A DNA stretch of 64,000 nt from Cliona cf. orientalis (lineage: Eukaryota > Porifera > Demospongiae > Clionaida > Clionaidae). Location of the stretch: NCBI GenBank assembly GCA_963930775.1, contig OZ005690.1, positions 5,502,225 through 5,566,224 on the forward strand, read 5' to 3'. The notes below the pieces were generated by a model, which was not told the origin of the DNA, did not search any database, and saw only the letters and a list, made by a program, of their open reading frames with translations. Every line of letters starts with the position of its first letter. Within the stretch, counting starts at the first letter, position 1. Shown here piece after piece: positions 56,101 through 64,000 of the stretch. The position numbers and the translations under genes were made by a program.

Positions 56101-59100
56101 TACGTAGCTACAATAAGCACAATTGTCCAACGGCAACATTTGACCACTAAAGTATATATACATGTATATATTATATTATTATGGCGAATTATAGATTTAC
56201 AATTTGGAAGTAATAAAAAAATTAAATGTACTAGCCTTATTTTCAGATTCCTCCTAGTTTTCAGTACTACCGTAGTGTTCTGGGTTTATGCCCATGGGAG
56301 CTTAAACGTATACACAATTTGAGCCTGCATGGGTGCTTACCTGTATAGAAGCTACTACATTGATCCCTTGAAATGAGGTACATGTACATGAGCGCTTACC
56401 CGGGAGTGGGCGCTTGCCTGAGACACTATGGTACATGCAGAAAAACAAGAGAGCTACACATGTATATAAACCTTCAAGAAGTTTCACACGACCTACGTAC
56501 TCACATGCAGGAGCACAACAGCCATCACTGAGGTGATTAGCTATCACATCTTGAACCTCCAGTCAAACTACTACTCAGCACACATTTGCCAACAAAATTA
56601 ATGACAATTTAGGAAGTGCCAGAGCCTGAAGACACATGAGGCTACTAACTTAAAAACGGTGGTTAGTACATGTACATGTACATGCAGGCGTTGATCCTGA
56701 AATTTTGCAAGGAAGGTGGCTGATGGGGTGGCTACGCATAGTAAACCATATACTGGTGCAAGGGGGGTGGTTGGTTAATAATGGTGGACGTCCGCTTCAA
56801 TACTATGTTGCATACTGAAACAACTAGTGAAGAGGGGTGGCTAGCCACCCTATCCACCCCTGCTGGATCAGCCACTGCATGTACACGCCAGTACACTGCA
56901 TAATTATGTATATAGGTTGGTAGTCACAAAAAGTACATCATATACCGGTAATACTATAATATTACATAATTCAAAAATCCAGCAACATGTACATGGGATC
57001 CAGTACACGTATGGTCAGCATTACGTGAACATTCTGAGAAGTCATCGACTCAAATAAGGAGTATGAATTAATGAAACTTGTTATAAGCTCAATAGCTACT
57101 GAACTATTAAGAATTCATAGTCATGTGAATGGTAAGAACATTGTAATTAAGCAATGAATGTAAGTATCTTTGCTACTGTGGGAGGTACACAAGACACACA
57201 GATACATGTATGTATATGTATTATAGGTGAACTGCATGACTATGGCTGATCTGCAAGGATTAGGAGGCTATGAGTGTGAATTTGTTGATGTCATTCCTGT
57301 TGAAGTTCAGACAGAATGTCCCATATGCCTGTATACACTGAAGGATCCTCATTTGGTGGACTGCTGCGGCCATCGATTTTGTCAAGTCTGTATTGAAACT
57401 CATATGTTGGCAAATGACAGCTGTCCCCTGTGCTAACAGGAGAGTCCAAGTGTTGTAATTGACAAGCAGCTTGCCAGGATATTAGGTCAAAAGGAAGTAA
57501 GGTGCACTCATAAGGAAGCAGGGTGTAAATGGACAGGTGAGCTCCGTCTACTTGAAGGTCATCTATTAAGTCCTAATGAGCGTCTGAAAGGGTGCCAATT
57601 TCAAGAACTAAAGTGCAGCTTTTGTAATAGCCCATTCCAACGAAGGCAAATGGAAAACCACAAACTGGAATGTCCTAGAAGGGTAATCATTTGTGAATAT
57701 TGCCACTTTAAATATCCGCTAGAAGAATTGGAAAAGCATTGGCAAAACTGTGACTATTATCCCGTAGACTGCCCAAAAGGCTGTGGAGAAAAAATAAAAC
57801 GTGCGAGAGCAAGTGAACACATAGAGAAACGGTGCAGTTTAACACTTATAGAGTGTCGGTTTGCTCATGTGGGATGCACAGCTCAAAGACTTCGCAAGAA
57901 CATGAGCGACCATTTGAAGGAGTCGATGGAGGATCATCTCTCCATGCTGGAAGATAAATACTCGGAATTAGAGAAAGAGAATGAACATAAAAAACGTGAA
58001 ATGGAAATGTTCATAGAATTTGTACAATTGCAGAATGCACAAAGAGAAACAGTTGAGCAGAAAGATCAAGTATTTGTGGAGAATTTGTCATTTGGGACAA
58101 CTGAGCAAATGCCACGAAGTTTGTTCGGTCAATTTGGTCGACTTCATTCCGTCAAGTTCTATAGCGAGAGTATGAATGCATTGCTCAAGTACCAAGATGA
58201 TGACTCAATACAAAATCTCTTTAGACAATACAACTCGAGAGGTATCAAGCTCCGTGGATCTCAGCTTAAATGTGCCCACCTTTGTTATTGACACATATTT
58301 TATAGAGCATGGTGTTTCTTCCTTTTGGCTTGCTTTTAAACTTAAAATTTTCCAGACACAGGTACATCTTTAGCTTTGAATATTAAATTTGTTGTATATA
58401 TAATTATTATCATACACCAAGTATAAAATTAAATTTTGGGTTTCAGTTTTGATCTATATATCATCATTTTCCCAAGCATACCATGTGCTCATAGCAGTAA
58501 GGAAAATGTTACATGTACATGCTTAACAGGAAGCAATCGTGCATAATGAGAGCTAATAATATTATAATAATATTATATGAATTTTGAACTAATTAAAGAA
58601 TTGTGAACAGAGAGGGTGTTTCTCAAGTAGCGACTAGCAGACCTTCAGTCTCAGCAGCTACATGTACATGCATGTGCCTAACAGACAAGGAAAGCCCACA
58701 CAAATGACACACTTATTAATGATAAAATCATGTGTTGTATACAATGTAGCAAGCTGTGCTTAGTGACATCATCTATAGTAAGATTAGTAACACACCGTGG
58801 ACATTACCTGTTTCAGATTAAGTGCTGGTTCCAGTGTCAATGGAATGAGGAATGGAAGAACACGGCATGCAAGCATCTGCTTGTCAATACCCAGCTTCTT
58901 ATGAGTTAGTGTTTGATGATAAATACCTATAAATAAGGGATAACATGCTGAGAGAGAGAGAGAGAAGGTGGGGGGGGGGGGAAGGGAGGGCCGGTGGAGA
59001 GAGACTAGCTTACCAAGTACAGCCATGAGTACACCAGGCTCCCTGGTTGGTATCTGCTCCAAGATTGGTAATATGTGATCGAGGACAATATGCTTATCGA

Positions 59101-62100
59101 GGATGTCCAGCATCTGACCAAGACAGACTAGGCACTTGATTTGCAGCTGAATAGAAAAATATATATGTCAATGCATACATTGTACGTACCCTGAATCATG
59201 ATAGTGTGATTCATATGGCTCGCCAAGTACACACATTATTGCCTCAAATATCGGCCTATCCATGCAACCCCCACCCCAGTCATGAGGTTTTTGTGGGGTG
59301 GGTTCACAGATGAAGGAGGAAATAATATTATAGAGTGCAATAGCATGCATTCTTCAATTAGGAGCGTGGAGGCATGCTCCTCTATAGGTACATGTGTACA
59401 AATGGAAATTAATCCACAATATCTGAGATTGCTTCTGGCAGCTCATGAGACCATAGTCAATACGTACAACAAGTCACGGGAGAAATTCAAGTGGATCCCC
59501 CCTCCTCCTCCTCCCCCCCCCCCCCCCCCCCCCCCCCCACACACACACAATAATCTGGGCCTGTCTGCGATTACCGTAAAGTCTGGTTAATAAGCGCACA
59601 TGCTTATTAAGCGCATATTTTTTAATAAGCGCATGCTTCCTTCCTGTTATTAAGCATCGTCTAATAAGCGCATGGGCCCAATAAAGACGACAGTAATATT
59701 CACCGTTCGATCAAGAGTGTTCCATGGAAGAAGTATTTTACCAATCTATTTTCGATAACCAGCTGCACGAGATCGGCTATACTCCTCAACACTGCGATGT
59801 TCCACTGAGACGGGTTCGGACTCTTGACCTCGATTTCAAAGCAAGTCTTACCAAAGTAGGCGGCTATTTTTCCACGATTTTCTTCCAGCGATGGCTTCCG
59901 ATCATACTCCCATGAACTATTACGGAGCTTATTCCAAGAATCGCTGTGTTCATAACTTGCTAGCTTTGTGACTGAGTGCTCGAACGTGCTGGCAGTGGGC
60001 GGGGCCAAAACTTCACTCTCTATTAAGCGCACATCGTCTAATAGGCGCATGTTTCCTTACCACCGAGAGTGATAAGTGCATGCGCTTATTAACCAGACTT
60101 TACGGTAATTGTATATGCTACCTTCTTGCACAGACTGATACGGGCATCATTATTACTAGCACAACTCACAGATGTCTCTCTTGAAGATGCACAGAGAGCA
60201 GTGATCCGAGGTATGATGGAGTGCTTCATGCTGGAGTAGTCCATCATACTGGCAAATGTGGGAAGGATGTTCACACACAACTCCTGCAAGGTTAATAATC
60301 AGAGCCCCAAACGTTATAGCTACACGTACATGTGTATCTATTTCATAGTACAGTTTTAAAATTAATGGCATAGAAATCATTGGTAATTGGCAGCAGGCAG
60401 AATACAAGTACACAGTACATGTAAGTGCATACAAAAATCATGTACAGTGCACATGCATGTACATGTACATGTATATTGTACTACACATACATGTACATGC
60501 ATTGTACTGTACATTACATGTACTAGTTCCTGCATACAAAAATCATGTACAGTGCACATGCATGTACATGTACATGTATATCGTACTACACATACATGTA
60601 CATGCATTGTACTGTACATTACATGTACTAGTTCCTCTGTACCTGTACTTGTCTATTCTCTGTCTCTAATGATGCCAGAATCATTGGCAGGACGTGACCC
60701 TTGACCTCATCCTGGGGAGTCTTCTTCAAAAGAAGATCCATCTTTTGCAGGAAGATCAATGGGATCTGTGTATGTACATGTACATAAGTAACAGTAATAC
60801 AATACTACCATATAGCCAAAAAATTTTACCAAGCCCAGCCACACGTACATATACCTTTGGTGGAATAAACTCAGTCGTCATATCTTTGTGTATTAATCAA
60901 TAAAACTATTCATGGATTAAAATTTTGCATAGTGAAATTGGAAAGACCCGGAAAATGTAGTCCCCCCTCCGAGGAGTGCAGTAATCAGTTCATGTAAAAT
61001 TAATATCAATGACACGAAGCTTTTGTACTATATGATGTCAAAAAGGAGGATGGAATAATATACTCTTGGTGTAACACTATACAGCTGTAGATATGCTCTG
61101 CTGTTACAAGGTATTGTAAGTGTAGCCAGGTGTACACAAAGTGGTTGTAGTGGTTGTACAACAATCCAACTGGTCAGCGAACCATAGCAAAAGTAACTTC
61201 CCTGGGATTTTCCCTAATAAGCATCCACATCTATAATAGAATTACACCCCCTACATGCATAAATTTGAATTACCAGCTCTGTAGATCTAGAACAGCTCAG
61301 CAACATTTTAATAGTTTTCTTCTAGAGAAATGGTGTCGTATAGTGTCTTGTTGGAAGACTATGGTCTCAGTTTGGCCTTCTCTGTGAGTTATATCTGCCT
61401 GTTCATTGTCCTAACAGTCTACAAGTATGAAGTGATGTTCAGAACCGGAGTCCTAATAGTGGCAGCCATTGGACTATTCTTCCCAATACTCTATGGACTA
61501 CCCTACATGTTCATCGTATGGAGAGTATTTGTGGGACTGAATGTTGCTACTGATCAGAAGCTCTTCATAGGGAGGCACATAGGGCACGGCAACAAATCAA
61601 TAGAGCAAAATGACATGGATAAAGCTGATTTTTCCGGATTTACAACGCTCAATCACTGGGTAGTTGTGATACAGGATGGAGCTCGCTACATATACACACA
61701 TGCTGTGGGAGCAGTGGTGTCGGGAAAGGGAGAAAAGAAGCCGTTCAGGGCCATATCAAAGGACCAGCTCCACGAAAGATATCAGCTAAATCACATTGGG
61801 TTTGTCACGCGAAAGCAGAGAGACAGGAAACTGACGGAAGTGGTGGACTTTGAACCCATGGTGTCTGGTAATAGTTGCCAGGAGTATGCAGTGGACATCG
61901 CATTTCAACTCTCCAGCTCTCGCACGTACACGTTCGTCAAGACGATGGCCTTGCCTAGGCTTCGAAACACTGTCTTCTATATTGCAGTGATACTATCAAC
62001 TTCCCTGGCGGTACTAGGCTATTCCCATGCTTACTTGCTGAACCCGCTTATCTTGACCAACTTTTTCGCTGCTTGGGAGCTGTCTCGCATTGGTATCCAC

Positions 62101-62914
62101 AACCAGGCTCAGGGAGCTTATCTTCCAGTCATTCGGGCCTACATTAGGTATCCGACCAAAGGAAATTTTTTGGTGCTCCTGATGATTTTCGTGTCCATGG
62201 TCTACCTCTACAAGAGACTGGGCATTGAGGAGTGTATTGTGATAGCTAGTGTTTTATTTGTAATTATCCTTGCCCTACTGAGGTGATTTAGAAACTTGTA
62301 ATGGCTAAAACATATTCTTGAACTGATTGAAATGTATGAATTATGTATAATACATGTAATTCCATACAAATTCCGGATATCCTTTCCATATTGTTATTGA
62401 TTTTGCTGATCTTGCAGAAGATAATATTATTACATGTATACATTTTAGTTATCGTAGTGTCCCAGGTACACTGTACATAACTCGTGATTTTGGTGCTTAC
62501 CTAGGATTTGGTATGCAAAATTTTGCTTGTGTGCTTTCAATACAATGTACATGACAGTAGGGATCTGGCCTGGGTATATACTTGGTTATAGGGAAGTGGG
62601 CACTCACCATTCATGTACATGCAGCTAAAACAAGCATCTAGGCACTTACCACATTATGCATACACATGCACGTACACATGCATAATGTCAAGCATATGCA
62701 GATGTACACATACATGTACATTTATATGTACGTGTACCTGTATGGGATCCTGCATGTGCAGTGCTGGTGTTATGACAGGCATGATGAGTGTGCAGTAGTC
62801 CTGTAGGGTGCAGTCCTCGGCAATCAGCAGCACCAATGGGAGAACAAATGGAATCATCTTGTTATTTCGAAACTCACTGCTCAGTGCAGGAAGCACACGC
62901 TGCTGGACAATGCG
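53198..62914 (-). CDS. SCYL2: SCYL2-like protein, HEAT-repeat and C-terminal half (eight exons seen)
   Basis: Exons: 62914-62738, 60762-60643, 60283-60122, 59146-59014, 58926-58808, 55997-55897, 55595-55430, 54631-53198. The first five encode HEAT-like repeats in the order known for SCYL2: VQQRVLPALSSEFRNNKMIP, PLIFLQKMDLLLKKTPQDEV, ELCVNILPTFASMMDYSSMK, LDILDKHIVLDHILPILEQI, LTHKKLGIDKQMLACRVLPF. Then come coiled-coil pieces and a Gln/Gly/Ser/Met-rich tail of about 478 residues ending NPFADLSFLA, with an NPF motif of the kind that binds EH-domain endocytic proteins. SCYL2 is a clathrin-associated pseudokinase of trafficking. No kinase-like N-terminus is present before 62914; a kelch gene on the same strand begins within 550 bp. 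So upstream exons lie beyond the window (making the kelch gene nested), or the gene is 5'-truncated. Confidence 0.8.
54832..55359. mobile_element. MITE family 2, 528 bp, TA target, copy in SCYL2-like intron
   Basis: Ends CCGTAAAGTCTGGTTAATAA and TTATTAACCAGACTTTACGG with TA at both sides. The interior has AGCGCATGCGCTTAT motifs and the block GCCAGCACGTTCGAGCGCTC. Inverted in orientation relative to the copy at 59574-60105. Confidence 0.85.
57236..58291 (+). pseudogene. RING, TRAF-type zinc finger, coiled coil and RRM-like protein with internal stop
   Basis: Antisense in an intron of the SCYL2-like gene. From ATG 57236 (an acceptor at 57226 suggests a 5'UTR intron): RING (CPICLYTL, DCCGHRFCQVCIETH, CPLC), then TAA at 57434-57436, after which the same frame continues without a break: VRCTHKEAGCKWTGELRLLE, CSFCNSPFQRRQMENHKLEC, CEYCHFKY, CPKGCGEKIKRARASEHI (TRAF-type fingers), a Glu/Lys coiled coil (EDKYSELEKENEHKKREMEM), then an RRM-like C-terminus: VFVENLS as RNP2, TTEQMPRSLFGQFGRLHSVK, NALLKYQDDDSIQNLF. 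There is no MATH (TRAF-C) domain. RING-TRAF proteins are ubiquitin ligases in TNF/TLR-type signalling. Only the single stop prevents full reading; readthrough, an error or a recent loss are all possible. Confidence 0.7.
59574..60105. mobile_element. MITE family 2, 532 bp, TA target
   Basis: Ends CCGTAAAGTCTGGTTAATAA and TTATTAACCAGACTTTACGG with TA on both sides; high similarity, in reverse orientation, to 54832-55359. Directly preceded by a 26-base C run (59513-59538) and lying 16 bp from the donor of a SCYL2-like exon. Confidence 0.85.
60425..60638. repeat. Tandem duplication, two 107-bp units rich in TACATG
   Basis: The unit TGCATACAAAAATCATGTAC ... ACATGTACTAGTTCC occurs twice almost unchanged (60425-60531, 60532-60638), immediately next to the donor of the SCYL2-like exon at 60643. 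Both units consist mainly of CATGTACATG palindromes. Confidence 0.85.
61330..62286 (+). CDS. Four-pass membrane protein with a possible LRAT/NlpC-P60-like domain
   Basis: A single 318-residue frame from ATG 61330 (acceptor CTTCTAG at 61325), antisense in a SCYL2-like intron. Hydrophobic segments lie at about residues 12-32, 40-68, 213-250 and 268-315. Between them is a soluble loop of about 140 residues with LNHWVVVIQDG (His109), NHIGFVTRK (about 154-162) and GNSCQEYAVDIAFQL (Cys183). A His before a later Cys, with the Cys at the start of a helix, is the arrangement of circularly permuted papain-fold enzymes (LRAT, H-REV107, PPPDE), where His follows the strand and Cys starts NCEHF-like helices. 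Function is unknown. If the resemblance holds, it could be an acyltransferase- or thiol-peptidase-like enzyme in an internal membrane. The gene is intact. Confidence 0.65.
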   Translation: MVSYSVLLEDYGLSLAFSVSYICLFIVLTVYKYEVMFRTGVLIVAAIGLFFPILYGLPYMFIVWRVFVGLNVATDQKLFIGRHIGHGNKSIEQNDMDKADFSGFTTLNHWVVVIQDGARYIYTHAVGAVVSGKGEKKPFRAISKDQLHERYQLNHIGFVTRKQRDRKLTEVVDFEPMVSGNSCQEYAVDIAFQLSSSRTYTFVKTMALPRLRNTVFYIAVILSTSLAVLGYSHAYLLNPLILTNFFAAWELSRIGIHNQAQGAYLPVIRAYIRYPTKGNFLVLLMIFVSMVYLYKRLGIEECIVIASVLFVIILALLR

Positions 62915-63465
62915 CTGTGGGGACATAACAAACAACAGAATAATATTATGTACAAACTTGTAAGAGTATACTAAGGTCTGACTAAATTGGTTCCCATTGT
63001 ATGGCATGCACTGACAAGGCCATGCAAAGCTTGGATCCGATTGGTCCACATGTATATGGCTGCGTGAGGACAAGATCACAATTGGCAGTTAAATAAACCT
63101 TGAATCTGATTGGTCAGAGCAATTGTATAGCTTGTACAGCAAGTATAGCAATATTGCATTTCTGCGGTAAGCTTTTCATATGATATATGACTGCCAAATC
63201 TGTGATCTCATTGACACGTGGAAATTCCTCAGTGCAGGCCCAAGGATTCTGTGGCTCTATGTCTAAAATTTATGTCAAAGGTGTTAGTGGTATACATGTA
63301 AAACACAGGTTTCAGTACTTTGTCAGTATACCGAGTTCAGTCATGCAGTGCTATGCATGGATATCTATAGAGTATACATGTACATTACTAAGGAAAGAAC
63401 GTCAATGGAACATAATATTTTTTATATTATTTTGCACATGATACAAAATAAACATTTAAATTATT
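62915..63465. other. Spacer or intron, nothing recognised
   Basis: No SCYL2-like exon and no RNA gene recognised between the first visible SCYL2-like exon and the kelch gene stop. Confidence 0.5.
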
Positions 63466-64000
63466 TCAGCACAAATGATCAAACTCAACTAAATTAGAGG
63501 TAGTCCATTTATTGCCAATTTTAGTCTGCCCTCCCACTACCATTAGTTGGTTATCGGGAAGAACGGCAGCAAAGGGTCGCTTTCTTGCTGTTGTCATGTG
63601 CCTAATGATATTCCAGGAGTTAGTAACTTGGTTGTATAAGTAAACAGCAGTGGTGGGTTTGCGATCAGCATCTTCCCCACAAACTGCAAGTAGCTGTCCA
63701 TCAAAGGTCACACAGGTTGACTCTGTAACTGGAAGATCAGGGAGTTTACTCCATACACCTGTACGGGCACTGCTGCTGCTGCTATTGGATAGTGATAGGG
63801 CACGTTTAAAGCTTCCTACCAGCGATTTATGAGTGCAAGTCTGGAGGAGAGCACTCACTGAACAGGTATAAACTGATTTGGTTGGTGCACAATCGTGTGC
63901 TCCCCCCAGCATGTAGAGCTGATCACCACAAACTGTCATTGAATGATACTGCAATGGATGTGGTAGATCAATAGCAGTAGACCATTGACAACTCTCAATA
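63466..64000 (-). CDS. Kelch-repeat protein, C-terminal part, cut by the window edge
   Basis: The minus-strand frame enters at 64000 (WSTAIDLPHPLQYHSMTVCG) and ends at a stop at 63466. Three kelch blades are visible: CGDQLYMLGGAHD, TFDGQLLAVCGEDA and LPDNQLMVVGGQTK, each with the double-Gly or Cys-Gly turn, and conserved Trp/Leu spacing (WSKLPDLPVTES, WNIIRHMTTARKR). A low-complexity Ser stretch (LSNSSSSSART) lies between blades 1 and 2. The blades match the kelch part of the pseudogene at 34513-36304, so the missing N-terminus is probably a tyrosine-kinase-like domain plus coiled coil. That is an inference. Frame intact within the window. Confidence 0.7.
   Translation of the reverse strand, partial: IESCQWSTAIDLPHPLQYHSMTVCGDQLYMLGGAHDCAPTKSVYTCSVSALLQTCTHKSLVGSFKRALSLSNSSSSSARTGVWSKLPDLPVTESTCVTFDGQLLAVCGEDADRKPTTAVYLYNQVTNSWNIIRHMTTARKRPFAAVLPDNQLMVVGGQTKIGNKWTTSNLVEFDHLC

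Noticed and set aside
60377-60704. His/Cys/Thr-rich repetitive frames
   Set aside because: Caused by the TACATG-rich 107-bp tandem duplication.

Overview
The window is eukaryotic and looks like an early-branching animal, most likely a demosponge. Genes are split by many short introns with GT/AG ends (down to about 55 bp). The gene content is metazoan: death-domain, ankyrin, TRAF-type, kelch, BEN-domain, SCYL2-like and PDI-like genes. More than half of the sequence is transposon-derived. No bacterial operons, ribosome binding sites or CRISPR arrays are present. The sponge assignment is an inference from gene families, not from a species marker.

Layout, left to right. 1-16 kb is accessory DNA: a decayed P-element/THAP9-like transposase (minus), a composite repeat, a first exon with a death domain, several terminal-inverted-repeat (TIR) elements with clean target-site duplications (TSDs), two BEN-related gene remnants and a second death-domain gene fragment. 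17.7-21.5 kb (plus) holds a gene of about 11 exons whose first half resembles the N-terminal zinc-binding and RING region of RAG1 and whose second half resembles an unclassified transposase. It is followed by a Ty3/gypsy-type retroelement (minus) whose integrase lies before its reverse transcriptase. 27.8-33.6 kb (plus) is an apparently intact ankyrin-repeat gene, mostly one repeat per exon.

34.5-38.6 kb is a patchwork of pseudogenes: a kinase-coiled-coil-kelch gene joined to a partial copy of the SCYL2-like gene, and a copy of a death-domain exon. 38.7-40.8 kb (minus) is a broken PDI-like gene. 41.0-51.7 kb (minus) is a large Roc-COR-like GTPase gene with three death domains. One of its introns holds an array of small TIR elements in alternating ABABAB order, and its first exon lies inside a TTAA-flanked TIR insert. 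53.2-62.9 kb (minus) is the HEAT-repeat and Q/G-rich C-terminal half of a SCYL2-like gene. Two opposite-strand genes are nested in its introns: RING/TRAF-type zinc finger plus RRM-like, and a four-pass membrane protein with an LRAT-like segment. The window ends in the 3' part of a kelch gene (minus).

Taken together, death domains, a Roc-type GTPase, ankyrin repeats and RING/TRAF-type proteins suggest an innate immune or cell-death signalling neighbourhood. The region is being reshaped by segmental duplication and transposon insertion. The most unusual items are the RAG1-N-like gene, the inverted-order gypsy element, the alternating TIR array, and the TIR-borne first exon of the GTPase gene. 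Exon boundaries were placed by eye from splice signals, reading phase and protein similarity; no searches were run.
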